Below are positions 52,546 through 62,927 of a DNA stretch of 64,000 nt, one piece after another; positions within the stretch are counted from its first letter, which is position 1, and each line of letters begins with the position of its first letter. Source of the stretch: Streptomyces abyssalis (GTDB lineage: Bacteria; Actinomycetota; Actinomycetes; Streptomycetales; Streptomycetaceae); NCBI RefSeq assembly GCF_001751365.1, contig NZ_LJGT01000041.1, positions 304,208 through 368,207 of the forward strand, given 5' to 3'. Position numbers and translations under genes: made by a program. A model generated the notes under the pieces. The model was not told where the DNA came from. It was given only the letters and a program-made list of their open reading frames with translations, and did not search any database.

Positions 52546-54159
52546 ATGGGACCTAAGAGGCCAAAGAAGCTGACGGTTTCGACGGCCGTGTTCGCGGCAT
52601 GCTCGGTGAGTCTTCTCACCCTCGCCGGCTGCTCCAGCGAGGACGCCGGCGGCGGCAGCGGAGGCAACGGCGGGGGGAGCGGCGGCACCGGCAGCCACTC
52701 CCCGGCGGTGCCGAAGCCGACGGAACCGGCCCGAACCGGCCCCGCGCCCGCGGCGGTTCCCTCCGTACGGGACTTCGAACCGGTCCGCGGCCCGGCGTGG
52801 AAGCCGTCCAAGTTCACGAGAGTCGTCGCCGAACCCGGCGGGCCGCTCGCGGACGAGGCCCGGCTGCTCGCCGAGGAGCTGAAGGTTCCCTTCTCCAAGG
52901 GGCCGGCACGTACGGCGGACGTCCGGCTGAGCCTCGACCGAGGCCTGGACACCGGCCGCGAGGGCTACGTGATGGAGAGCCGCGCGGGCCAGGTGAAGAT
53001 CGCCGGCGCCGACCACGCGGGTGTGTTCTACGGCACACGCACACTGCTGCAGTCCGTACGTGCGCGGGGCGGCGTCGCGGACGGCGTGGTCCGTGACAAG
53101 CCCGACCGCCCGCAGCGCGGCTTCATGCTCGACATCGCCCGCAAGCACTTCAGCGCCCGGTGGATCGAGGACCGTATCCGGGAGATGGGCGATCTCAAGC
53201 TCAATCAGCTTCAGTTGCACCTCTCCGACGACCAGGCCTTCCGCGTGGAGAGCGACACGCACCCCGAGGTCGTCTCGAAGCCCCATCTGACCAAGGCCGA
53301 GATGCGGCGCATCGTGAAGCTCGCCGAGTCCCGGCACATCGAGGTCATTCCGGAGATCGACTCGCCCGGCCACCTGGGCGCGGTCATCAAGGCGCACCCG
53401 GAGATCCAGCTGGAGAACGCCTCGGGGGAGCCCACGGAGGGTGCGGTGGACATCGCCGATCCGCGGGCGGCGAAGATCGTCGACGATCTGCTGCGCGAGT
53501 ACGCCGACCTCTTCCCCGGCAAGCGCTGGCACCTGGGCGGTGACGAGTACCTCGCCCTGATGCAGGAGGACCCCGAGGCCTCGTATCCCGGGCTGGCGGC
53601 GAAGGCGCGCGAGAAGTACGGCCGTGACGCCGGCGTGCAGGACCTCGCGACCGGCTGGCTCAACGACCGGGCCGCCGTCGTACGGGACGAGGGCAAGATC
53701 CCGCAGGCGTGGAACGACGGCATCCACGCGGGTGGCGAGGTCCGCGCCGAGCAGGACCGTGAAGTCGCCTACTGGACGGGCAAGGAGCCGGGGCAGCGGA
53801 ATCCGGTGACGTACCTGAAGGAGGGCTGGAAGTTGATCAATCTCAACGACGAGTACCTCTACTACGTCCTCGGCGAGCCCAACAAGTTCACATATCCGAC
53901 AGGTCGTCGCATCTACGACGAATGGACTCCGGCCGTGCTGCGCGGCACCAAGCCGGTTCCGAAATCCCTCTCCGGTCCGGAGCACATCCCCGGCGGGCGC
54001 TTCGCCGTGTGGTGCGACCGTGCCGGAGCACAGACCCCGGAGCAGGTCGCCGCGGGTATCAGGAATCCGCTCCGCGCGACCGCGCAGAAGCTGTGGGACC
54101 CCGGAAAACCGGCCATGAGCTGGGAAGACTTCAAGCGGCTCGGCGAGCGCGTGAGCTGA
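52546..54159 (+). CDS. Beta-N-acetylhexosaminidase lipoprotein (GH20)
   Basis: Hydrolyses terminal GlcNAc/GalNAc from chitin-derived or wall-derived oligosaccharides. 537 residues from ATG 52546. The lipobox is LTLAGC (Cys about 28), so it is exported and lipidated. A GH20b-like beta domain comes first (about 80-180), then the barrel: GFMLDIARKHFSARWIEDRIREM, LNQLQLHLSDDQAFRVES, HIEVIPEIDSPGHLGAV, and HLGGDEYL with Asp333-Glu334 as the catalytic pair. All key motifs are intact. Single gene with a terminator after it. Confidence 0.93.
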   Translation: MGPKRPKKLTVSTAVFAACSVSLLTLAGCSSEDAGGGSGGNGGGSGGTGSHSPAVPKPTEPARTGPAPAAVPSVRDFEPVRGPAWKPSKFTRVVAEPGGPLADEARLLAEELKVPFSKGPARTADVRLSLDRGLDTGREGYVMESRAGQVKIAGADHAGVFYGTRTLLQSVRARGGVADGVVRDKPDRPQRGFMLDIARKHFSARWIEDRIREMGDLKLNQLQLHLSDDQAFRVESDTHPEVVSKPHLTKAEMRRIVKLAESRHIEVIPEIDSPGHLGAVIKAHPEIQLENASGEPTEGAVDIADPRAAKIVDDLLREYADLFPGKRWHLGGDEYLALMQEDPEASYPGLAAKAREKYGRDAGVQDLATGWLNDRAAVVRDEGKIPQAWNDGIHAGGEVRAEQDREVAYWTGKEPGQRNPVTYLKEGWKLINLNDEYLYYVLGEPNKFTYPTGRRIYDEWTPAVLRGTKPVPKSLSGPEHIPGGRFAVWCDRAGAQTPEQVAAGIRNPLRATAQKLWDPGKPAMSWEDFKRLGERVS

Positions 54160-54191
54160 GACGGTCCGGCGGGCCTGCCGGAAAATGCGAA

Positions 54192-54235
54192 GGCGACCGG
54201 GGTCGCCACCCCCCACAGGAGAGACCCCGATCGCC
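54192..54235. terminator. 13-bp hairpin after GH20 gene
   Basis: GGCGACCGGGGTC (54192-54204) and GACCCCGATCGCC (54223-54235), one mismatch. Confidence 0.7.
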
Positions 54236-54457
54236 CTCGAGAACGGGCGCACCACGCCAGGGGCAGGCCCGTACTCCCTACAGCGTTAGCGATCCGCATT
54301 CTGTTACCTGGTCAACTTGCGTGGACTATGACGCACACTTGGCCTTAGCGTGCTCTCGCATCGATGCTGGTCTGTGCGTAAGGCATACGCAGGCATCAGC
54401 GAGACGACGACAGGCGCCCGACCAGGGGCGTGACCAGATCCGTTGGGACATCGCGGA

Positions 54458-55126
54458 GTGGGGCGAGAGACGGCCGTGCAGGGGGACGACGCGGAGTTGA
54501 CTGCCGCGGTGCGTGCGGCACAGGGCGGGGACGAAGTCGCTTTCCGCACCGTGTACCGCACTGTGCACCCGCGGCTGCTCGGCTATGTCCGGACGCTGGT
54601 CAGCGACCCCGACGCCGAGGACGTCACCTCGGAGGCGTGGCTCCAGATAGCCCGCGACATCAGCAGATTCAGCGGCGACGCGGACCGCTTCCGCGGCTGG
54701 GCCGCGCGCATCGCCCGCAACAGGGCGCTCGATCATCTGCGTACGAGAGGCCGCCGCCCCGCCGTCGGCGGCGACGAGAGCGACCTGGCCGTGCTGCCGG
54801 CCGGGGCCGACACGGCCGACGAGGCGCTCGAAGCGCTCGGTACCGGCCGCACCATGGCGCTCATATCCCGTCTGCCGCAGGACCAGGCCGAGGCCGTCGT
54901 GCTGCGCGTGGTCGTCGGGCTGGACGCCAAGAGCGCGGCGGAGGTACTGGGCAAGCGGGCGGGCGCCGTACGTACGGCAGCGCACCGGGGGTTGCGCAAG
55001 CTCGCGCAGATGCTGGACGAACCCGAGGAACCTGCAGGTCCGGGAGAACCGCCCGGGGGTCCCCAAGCGTCTCCTACGGCACGCGGTGTGACGCATAAGG
55101 CCACACGAACGCTGAGGGAAACGTGA
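54458..55126 (+). CDS. ECF-type RNA polymerase sigma factor
   Basis: 222 residues from GTG 54458; TTG 54443 and GTG 54476 are alternatives. Region 2 (DEVAFRTVYRTVHPRLLGYVRTLVSDPDAEDVTSEAWLQIARDI...GWAARIARNRALDHLR) and region 4 (ISRLPQDQAEAVVLRVVVGLDAKSAAEVLGKRAGAVRTAAHRGLRKLAQML) are complete, so it should direct transcription. The stop overlaps the ATG of the following membrane protein (TGATG), a common arrangement for a sigma and its anti-sigma. The regulon cannot be read here. Confidence 0.9.
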   Translation: MGRETAVQGDDAELTAAVRAAQGGDEVAFRTVYRTVHPRLLGYVRTLVSDPDAEDVTSEAWLQIARDISRFSGDADRFRGWAARIARNRALDHLRTRGRRPAVGGDESDLAVLPAGADTADEALEALGTGRTMALISRLPQDQAEAVVLRVVVGLDAKSAAEVLGKRAGAVRTAAHRGLRKLAQMLDEPEEPAGPGEPPGGPQASPTARGVTHKATRTLRET

Positions 55127-56574
55127 TGGCGGACGACGACCGGTACAGGTGGCTGGACGACGAAGCGGCGGAGCGCTTGCTCCGCGGTTCGGCGGTCAAT
55201 GCGCGTAGCGCGCGGCGCGGCGGACGTCACGGAGCCGATCACGACAACGTTGAAGCAGCCCCCACCAGCATTTACGGTCGGGCTTCTGGGTCAACTCCCT
55301 CGTGGGCACGTGACACAGACCCCTCACATTCCTCACACGTAACAGACTCCTCGGGGCCCGCAGGTCCTTCGGGAGCCGTGCCGGATCAGCGCACCGGTGC
55401 GGAGGTCGCCGAGGACCGTCTCGCTTCTCTCCTCGACTCGCTCGTGTCCGAGCAGACCGCGGCGCTTCACGCGCTCGGCGCCGCCCGCACCGGGACGGTC
55501 ATCGGCGACGCCCGTGCCGAACTCCCGGGAGAGGCCGCCGCTGTGGAGGCCTTCCTCGCGGCGCACCCGCGAGTGGACGCCGACCACAGGGGCACCGTCG
55601 ACATCAGCGCGGGGCCGACCGGGTCGGAGACGGTCGTGGGCAGGCGGGCCGTGCGCGAGGGCCGCGGCTCACGTGGCCGCCGCCGGGGAGGCGCCCGGCG
55701 CACCTCGCTGGTGGGACGTCCTCTGCGCGCGGGCTTCGCCATGGCGGTCGCCGGATGCGCGCTCGGCGGTGTCGCGGTCGCGGCCGGAGCGGGCGTGCTG
55801 CCCTCGCCGTTCGGCGGCAGCGACACACCCGCGACGAGCGTGTCACCGATGGCCAGCCCCGACGGCGAGGCCGCGGCAGGCGGCAGCGGCAGCCCGTACG
55901 ACGGCCCAAGACGCGGCACCCGCGAGGGTGGTTCCCCGTCCGACTCGCCCAGCGGCGAGGACCTCGCGGGCAAGGAGCGCGGACGGGACGGGAAGAACTC
56001 CAAGGCTCCCCCCGGCGACGAGGACTGGTGGCACGGCGACGGCAAGGGGCTTTCGCCGTCAGACAAGAAGGCGATGGCGCGTGCGCTGTGCAACGCGTAC
56101 GAGAACGACGACCTCAGCGTGAACGACCGGCTCCGTCTGGAGCTGGTGGCCGGCGGACCCGCGGGCGTGAAGAAGTTCTGCGACAAGCACGACAGCGGCC
56201 GCGACGAGAACACCTCCTCGGGCGGAGGCCCCGGAGGCATCGGCACCCCGGGAGACCCGGGTGGTGACTCCGGGGGCGATTCGTCCGGAAACGGCGGTGA
56301 CGACGGCGACGACGGTGGTGGCCCCGGCGGTGACGACGGCGGTGGCGGCCCCGGCGGTGACGACGGCGGAGACAACGGCGGCGGGTCCGGCGGCGGTGAC
56401 TCCGGCGGCGACGGCGACGGTGGCGACGGCGACGGTGGCGGCGGTGGCGGCGGCAGGCCCGACAGCGGTGGCGCGGGTGAGGACCCGGACGTTCCGTCCA
56501 CCGGTTCGCAGTCCCCGGAGCCTTCGGCACCGGACGGCTCGGGTGACGCGGCGGACGGCGCCACGGCCTCCTGA
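55126..56574 (+). CDS. Membrane protein coupled to the ECF sigma factor, candidate anti-sigma
   Basis: ATG 55126 overlaps the sigma stop; 482 residues. The N-terminus is acidic (ADDDRYRWLDDEAAERLLRG), a possible sigma-binding helix. No HxxxCxxC zinc-binding motif of the ZAS class is present. One membrane segment lies at about 205-225 (AGFAMAVAGCALGGVAVAAGAGVLP) after an Arg/Gly-rich stretch. Outside is a region with one conserved-looking block (DKKAMARALCNAYENDDLSVNDRLRLELVAGGPAGVKKFCDKH) with two Cys, then an about 100-residue Gly/Asp repeat. Coupling to the sigma suggests a regulator of it, but the class is not recognised. Confidence 0.7.
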   Translation: MADDDRYRWLDDEAAERLLRGSAVNARSARRGGRHGADHDNVEAAPTSIYGRASGSTPSWARDTDPSHSSHVTDSSGPAGPSGAVPDQRTGAEVAEDRLASLLDSLVSEQTAALHALGAARTGTVIGDARAELPGEAAAVEAFLAAHPRVDADHRGTVDISAGPTGSETVVGRRAVREGRGSRGRRRGGARRTSLVGRPLRAGFAMAVAGCALGGVAVAAGAGVLPSPFGGSDTPATSVSPMASPDGEAAAGGSGSPYDGPRRGTREGGSPSDSPSGEDLAGKERGRDGKNSKAPPGDEDWWHGDGKGLSPSDKKAMARALCNAYENDDLSVNDRLRLELVAGGPAGVKKFCDKHDSGRDENTSSGGGPGGIGTPGDPGGDSGGDSSGNGGDDGDDGGGPGGDDGGGGPGGDDGGDNGGGSGGGDSGGDGDGGDGDGGGGGGGRPDSGGAGEDPDVPSTGSQSPEPSAPDGSGDAADGATAS

Positions 56575-56644
56575 CCCGGACAGGACCGGCCGCGAGCCGG
56601 ACTCTCCTCTCACGGGCCCGGTCAGGGCTCCCGCGTACGCGACG

Positions 56645-56668
56645 CCCCCGGCTCCGGCCGGGGGTTTC
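56645..56668 (+). terminator. Rho-independent terminator
   Basis: CCCCCGGC (56645-56652), TCCG loop, GCCGGGGG, then TTTCTC. The only terminator here with a clear T-rich tail; it serves the sigma operon. Confidence 0.85.
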
Positions 56669-56762
56669 TCATGTGTTGACCGCTGACGGTCCCCTTCCTC
56701 CAACTGTTCTTGCGGCCGCCGTCTCGCGGCCACATGAAGGGTGCGCGACGGCAGCCGGGATG

Positions 56763-56778
56763 TGTGACGCAGGTCACG
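56763..56778. promoter_or_regulatory. Crp-like operator upstream of the sRNA candidate
   Basis: TGTGACGCAGGTCACG fits GTG-N6-GNCAC and TGTGA-N6-TCACA at 9 of 10 positions. It lies between two convergent genes, where a protein-coding promoter is not expected, about 90 bases before a structured RNA candidate. Confidence 0.4.
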
Positions 56779-56859
56779 CGATTTAGTTGAATCCTGGTGT
56801 GACACTTTCGGCGGGGACGGCGCAGTAACAAGTGAGCCGACTGGTCATCGGCTGCGCGA

Positions 56860-56939
56860 CAAGTCCGAGGTTCCCCCCGTACCTTCGGGCTCGCGCGAAT
56901 GGCGCGGGCGGGACACGTTCCCCCGGTCCCGCCCGCGCC
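56860..56939 (+). ncRNA. Candidate small RNA with two C-rich hairpin loops (6C-like)
   Basis: First stem: CCGAGGT (56865-56871) pairs with ACC-T-TCGG (56881-56888), closing a loop with exactly six C (56873-56878). Second stem: GGCGCGGGCGGGAC (56901-56914) pairs perfectly with 56926-56939, closing a loop TTCCCCC-type with five C. Two adjacent hairpins with C-rich loops, the second terminator-like, is the design of the actinobacterial 6C RNA family as I recall it. The 5' end is unknown and may be near 56800. It lies alone between convergent genes. Confidence 0.45.
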
Positions 56940-57068
56940 CCATCGGGGATTCACCCCACAGCCCGCTGCTGTTCGGCCTCCGGCTTTCTTCAGCCCGGCC
57001 CGGCTTGTCTCAGCTCGGCTTGTCTCTGCTGTCCGCCTCGCTCCGCATCCTTCGCGTGGCAGCCGGTC

Positions 57069-57956
57069 TCACTTGTAGACGACGACCTTGTCGCCCTTGC
57101 GCACCTGCGCGAACAGTGCCGCGATCTTCTTCTTGTCCCGTACGTTGACGCAGCCGTGCGAGGCGCCGCCGTAACCGCGGGCCGCGAAGTCCGAGGAGTA
57201 GTGGATCGCCTGGCCGCCGCTGAAGAACAGTGCGTAGGGCATCGGGGTGTCGTAGATGGTCGAGACGTGGTCACGGCTCTTGAAGTTGACGCCGAACTCC
57301 CCTTCCCGCGTCGGCGTGTAGGCCGAACCGAAGCGCACGTCCATGGCCGAGAGCATCCGCCCGTTCACATACCAGGCGAGCGTGCGGCTCTTCTTGCTCA
57401 CGCACAGCGCCCGCCCCTTCAGGCAGCGTGGGTCCGGGTCGTCGAGCGGACGCGTCGTGGGTGGATACAGCTCGTCGCGGGAGGGCGGCGAAGTGCGGGC
57501 GCGCAGCGCCGTCCAGAGGTCCGAGGTGACGGTGCCGGTGCTGCCCATCCCCTGCTGCCGCTGGAAGGCGCGGACAGACGCGGTGGTGACCGGACCGTAG
57601 TAGCCCGTCGGATTGCGGTCGAAGAGCTCCAACTTGCGCAGTCTCGCCTGGAGTTCGCGCACCTGCGCGCCGTTCGCGCCGGTGGCGAGCAGCACGGGGT
57701 TCGCGGGCGCGGCCGGCTTCGCCCGCTGCGCCGGCACCGGCGGTGCGTCGTCTTTCCCGTCCGCTGTGCTGTTGCTCACGGAGGAGCGCTGAGGTCTCTC
57801 CGGGGGCTCCGGCGGGACCGAGGTCTTCGTCACGCGGATGGGCGCACTCCCTGTCGCCTGCGCCTTGCAGCCGGCGGCCGCGCCCCCACCGGCCACCAAC
57901 GCCGCCGTCAGCGCCCACACGCTGGTGCGCCTTGCCCGTACGGACCTTGTGGTCAT
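57069..57956 (-). CDS. L,D-transpeptidase (YkuD) with peptidoglycan-binding domain
   Basis: The frame is open to 58160; ATG 57956 gives 295 residues and a proper signal. Lipobox-like GGAAAGCKA near residue 33 suggests a lipoprotein. Residues about 85-155 form a peptidoglycan-binding domain (GANGAQVRELQARLRKLELFDRN..YGPVTTASVRAFQRQQGM). The YkuD domain follows (about 185-295) with IHYSSDF and the catalytic Cys269 in ASHGCVNV. It makes 3-3 cross-links in peptidoglycan or attaches wall proteins. Divergent from the mutase gene; 13-bp direct repeats lie between them. Confidence 0.9.
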   Translation of the reverse strand: MTTRSVRARRTSVWALTAALVAGGGAAAGCKAQATGSAPIRVTKTSVPPEPPERPQRSSVSNSTADGKDDAPPVPAQRAKPAAPANPVLLATGANGAQVRELQARLRKLELFDRNPTGYYGPVTTASVRAFQRQQGMGSTGTVTSDLWTALRARTSPPSRDELYPPTTRPLDDPDPRCLKGRALCVSKKSRTLAWYVNGRMLSAMDVRFGSAYTPTREGEFGVNFKSRDHVSTIYDTPMPYALFFSGGQAIHYSSDFAARGYGGASHGCVNVRDKKKIAALFAQVRKGDKVVVYK

Positions 57957-58270
57957 GCTTGCCCCCGCCACTCCAACCCCCGGAATTCGAGCGGACATCA
58001 CGGAAATCCCGACACCGATCGCCCCTTCTCTTCCCGCGCGGCCGCCGCGCGAACCGTGCCGGGCGGCGGCATCCTGTGAGTGCGGCGCGGCACCCTGTGA
58101 GCAAGGTCCCAGCCTGGGGACCTGCAACGGACGAACGCAGATCGCTACAGTCCGTGGCAATCGAAAGGGACAGCCCGAGCGGCCACCGGCTCACCCGAGC
58201 GGTGTTTCGCGCGAAAAGGCTGCGGCCGGACAACTGCCGGCACGACCCAGACCGTACGGAGGCACAGTCC
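57957..58270. other. Divergent gap between L,D-transpeptidase and mutase genes
   Basis: 314 bases. Contains the direct repeats at 58068-58101. No B12 riboswitch-like box was recognised before the mutase. Promoters of both genes should lie here. Confidence 0.45.
58068..58101. repeat. Two 13-bp direct repeats 21 bp apart
   Basis: GGCATCCTGTGAG (58068-58080) and GGCACCCTGTGAG (58089-58101), one mismatch, exactly two helical turns apart, in a divergent promoter region. Confidence 0.6.
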
Positions 58271-59869
<1,599 letters not shown>

Positions 59870-60498
59870 CGGTTTGCCGCTCACGCGGCGGGTTTGCCGG
59901 GGGTCACGCTTCGGGGTGCGTGTGTTCGGGGTTCCGGGTGCGTGCCGCTGCGGCGGCGGCTCCGGGAAGGCACGATTTACCTCCCTGTACCGGTACGAGC
60001 TGTCGTGCTGCCTCCCATATGGCGGTCCGCAAATCGCGCTTGAGTTTCCCGGAGCCACCGCCTCCGCGTCCCACCCCCTCCGGTCGTCCTAGCGGCTTTC
60101 CCCTGGTGGTTCCCGGACAGGTTGCGGGTTCCTGCCGTGCGGACCTTTCGGCGCGTGTACGTGCCTTGCGGCTCCAACCATCGGTGTTCAGGGGCCCGTT
60201 GGGCCCTGCCGTGGTCCGAGAGCGGCAGCGGGTCCGACGGGAGGAACGAGGCAACTGACTGGGGCCACCGGCGGGGAGCCGCCGACGGAGGGGAGGGGGC
60301 GGGACGCGCAGGGGTGCGTGTCCGGACGCTTGCCCGTGATTTGTCGACCGGTACAGGCAAGGCTCCGCAACAGCCGGAGCGGTTCAGGGAGGTAAATATG
60401 GGGTCTCCCCGCCGAAGGCAGGGGACGGGTCCGGACATGTACCCCGGAGCGGCACGCCCCCGGAACCAGAAACGCACCCCAGGCGCACACCCCCACCC
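59870..60498. other. Gene-free region with inverted paired sequence blocks
   Basis: 629 bases without a convincing gene. Blocks at its two ends recur in opposite orientation: ATTTACCTCCCTG at 59975-59987 and its complement at 60385-60397, and a 24-base GGTTCCGGG..GCGTGCCGCT..CGG block at 59930-59953 with its complement (two mismatches) at 60444-60467. CTGTACCGGT also recurs inverted (59985, 60346). Open frames here are short and of Arg/Pro-rich shadow type. It may hold two related RNAs facing each other or a decayed element. Confidence 0.45.
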
Positions 60499-61206
60499 CT
60501 AAAGCATGCGCAGCACCGCGTCCAGGCCCCGTTCAGAACCCGGTGACGCCCCCGCGGGGAGGACGTACGAGCGGAGGCCCGCCCCCGCCGCGCCGCCGTC
60601 CTTGGCGGGGTGGTCGCCAACCATCAGCGTGTCCTCGGGTGAAACGCCCAACTCCCCGCACGCGTGCAGGAAGAGCCGAGGGTCCGGCTTCTCCGAGTCG
60701 TGTTCGTACGAGTGCACCCACGTGCCGAAGTGGTCCGCCAGGCCGTGGTGGGCGAACGTGGCGCGCAGGTCCCAGCCGACGTCGCTGACCACGCCCGTCG
60801 CGATGCCCCGCTCGGCCAGCCGCGCGAGGGTCGCCGCGGAGTCCGCGTACGGACGCCAGTGTTCCGGAGCCTGCAGCTGCGCGTACAGCTCCTCGGCGTA
60901 CGGGGCGAGGGCGGTCGCGGAGGCATACCAGGTCGTGAAGGCGTGCCGGTGGGCCTTCGAGGACACGTCGCGGCCGTGCTGGGCCTCGATCACTTCCGGG
61001 TCGGCCAGGCCCGCCTCCAGAGCGGTGAGGATCTCCTCCATCTCGGGGTCTGCGACCGGGTGCGGGAGCGCCGCGCGGATGCGGTCCTCGTAGCCGCTGA
61101 TCTGGAAGAGCGTGCCGGAGAAGTCGAACAGCACCGCCCGTACGGGTGCGGGAGGCGGGCAGGTGCGGGCGCGGATGGGGCCCTCGGGGCCGCAGACGAC
61201 GGTCAT
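60499..61206 (-). CDS. HAD superfamily hydrolase
   Basis: 235 residues from ATG 61206 with AGGAAAG upstream. Motif I is DFSGTL, where Ser replaces the second Asp found in most phosphatases; motif II VVSDVGWDLR, motif III Lys in SEKPDPRLF, and motif IV VGDHPAKDGGAA. The helical cap lies between I and II. The D-x-S form occurs in several phosphatase-like members, so activity is likely but substrate is unknown. Divergent from the amidase gene. Confidence 0.88.
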   Translation of the reverse strand: MTVVCGPEGPIRARTCPPPAPVRAVLFDFSGTLFQISGYEDRIRAALPHPVADPEMEEILTALEAGLADPEVIEAQHGRDVSSKAHRHAFTTWYASATALAPYAEELYAQLQAPEHWRPYADSAATLARLAERGIATGVVSDVGWDLRATFAHHGLADHFGTWVHSYEHDSEKPDPRLFLHACGELGVSPEDTLMVGDHPAKDGGAAGAGLRSYVLPAGASPGSERGLDAVLRML

Positions 61207-61300
61207 GTGACTTTCCTAGCGCATCCGCGTCCGGCGTTGCCGAGCGGGCTCCGGGGGCGCAGGATGAGGGTCGGATTACCGGCGAGTAAGGGGAGTGCTG

Positions 61301-62740
61301 GTGACAGCGGAAGTCGGTACGCAGGTCGAGCCACGTGAGACGAGAGGGCTGGCCGAGCAGGCCGCGGCTCTGGCAGCCGGTGAGGTGACTGCGCGCGAGC
61401 TGACCGAGCGCGCGCTGGCCCGTATCGCGGCCACTCAGCCGACTCTCAACGCGTTCCGCCGGGTGCGCGGGGAGGCGGCACTGGCCGAAGCGGACGCCGC
61501 CGACCGGAGGCTGGCCGGCGGCGAGCGGCTGCCGCTGCTGGGCGTGCCGGTCGCGGTCAAGGACGACGTGGACGTGGCGGGCGAGCCGACGGCGTTCGGC
61601 TGCCCCGGCGACTTTCCGCGCAAGCAGGCGGACAGCGAGGCAGTGCGGCGGCTGCGCGCGGCCGGTGCCGTAGTCGTCGGCAAGACCAACTCACCCGAGC
61701 TGGGGCAGTGGCCCTTCACCGAGGGGCCGGCCTTCGGGGACACCCGGAACCCGTGGAGTCCGGAGCACACTCCGGGCGGGTCGTCGGGCGGATCGGCCGC
61801 CGCGGTGGCGGCGGGGCTCGTGCCCGCCGCGCTCGGCTCGGACGGAGCGGGCTCGATCCGTATCCCCGCCGCCTGGAGCCATCTGGTCGGCATCAAGCCG
61901 CAGCGCGGCAGGATCTCGACGATGCCGGAGCCCGAGGCGTTCAAGGGGATCACCGTCTTCGGGCCGCTGGCCCGGACCGTGCGCGACGCGGCTCTGCTGC
62001 TGGACGTGGCATCCGGCGGCGCGGAGGGCGATCTGCACCGCCCGTCGCCGGTGGAGGTGCTGCCCGAGGCCGGCAGGGACCCGGGGCGGCTGCGTATCGC
62101 GCTGTCGCTGCGGCCTCCGTGGACGGCGACGGGAGCGTCGCTCGATCCGGTGGTACGGGCGGCGGTGACGGGCCTCGCCGAGCGCTTCGCGGCGCTCGGG
62201 CACGAGGTCGAGGAGGCCGACCCGGCGTACGGGCCGATCGGGCTGGCGTTCGTGCCCAGGGCGACCGCGGGAATCCGCGAATGGACCGGCCGTGTCCCCG
62301 ACTTCGCCCTGCTGGACGCCCGCACCCGGGGTGCCGCGCGTACGGGAAGGCTGCTGGGCGGGTCCGTACTGCGTGCCGCCCGCGCGGCCGAGGCGCCGCT
62401 GCGCCGGCGCGTGGGGCGGATCTTCGGCCGCTACGACGTCGTACTCGCACCGACGACGGCCACTCCGCCGCTGCGCATCGGCGATCTCGCCGGTCTCTCC
62501 GGCTGGCAGACCGACCGCACGATGATCGCCCACTGCCCGTACGCCTGGCCCTGGAACGCGCTCGGCTGGCCCGGTGTCAACGTGCCCGCCGGCTTCACCG
62601 GTCCGGGTCTGCCGCTGGGTGCGCAGCTGCTGGGCCCGGAGAGCAGCGAGCCCCTGCTCGTCCGGCTGGCCGCCCAACTGGAGGCGGACCGGCGGTGGTT
62701 CGAGCAGTGGCCGCCGCAGACGGAGCCCCGGGGGCGGTGA
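61301..62740 (+). CDS. Amidase signature family enzyme
   Basis: GTG 61301 lies five bases after AAGGGGAG; 479 residues. The Ser-cisSer-Lys triad is present: Lys in VAVKDDVDVAGEPT, cis-Ser in TPGGSSGGSAAAVAAG, and the nucleophile Ser in GSDGAGSIRIPAAW (AGS in place of the common GGS). TNSPELGQWPFTEG and FGPLARTVRDAALLLD are family marks. It hydrolyses amides; substrate unknown. This could also be a GatA-like protein, but GatB and GatC are not nearby and the sequence is closer to stand-alone amidases. Confidence 0.88.
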   Translation: MTAEVGTQVEPRETRGLAEQAAALAAGEVTARELTERALARIAATQPTLNAFRRVRGEAALAEADAADRRLAGGERLPLLGVPVAVKDDVDVAGEPTAFGCPGDFPRKQADSEAVRRLRAAGAVVVGKTNSPELGQWPFTEGPAFGDTRNPWSPEHTPGGSSGGSAAAVAAGLVPAALGSDGAGSIRIPAAWSHLVGIKPQRGRISTMPEPEAFKGITVFGPLARTVRDAALLLDVASGGAEGDLHRPSPVEVLPEAGRDPGRLRIALSLRPPWTATGASLDPVVRAAVTGLAERFAALGHEVEEADPAYGPIGLAFVPRATAGIREWTGRVPDFALLDARTRGAARTGRLLGGSVLRAARAAEAPLRRRVGRIFGRYDVVLAPTTATPPLRIGDLAGLSGWQTDRTMIAHCPYAWPWNALGWPGVNVPAGFTGPGLPLGAQLLGPESSEPLLVRLAAQLEADRRWFEQWPPQTEPRGR

Positions 62741-62927
62741 GCGGCCAGGTCTGACTGAGGGCGGTTCCGGGGCCCATGCCTCCCCGGAGCCTCCGGCCCG
62801 CGTGGTGTCCCCAGGGGACCCCCGCTGGACGGAGACTCCGGGGGAGGGAGCCGAAATCCGGTTGCCCTGCGTGGCCGCCCTCTGGTGTGCTCCACCGCGA
62901 CAGCACAGACCGGACAGGGAGAAGAAG

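Noticed and set aside
57743..58270. In-frame upstream extension of the mutase gene
   Set aside because: Arg/Pro/Ser-rich sequence without homology character; ATG 58271 has a good SD and begins the family domain.
57957..58270. Cobalamin riboswitch before the B12-dependent mutase
   Set aside because: No B12-box-like sequence recognised.
59904..60254. Transposase-like remnant frame between mutase and HAD genes
   Set aside because: Only an Arg/Gly/Pro-rich frame with no transposase motif; the mirror blocks are recorded as a finding instead.
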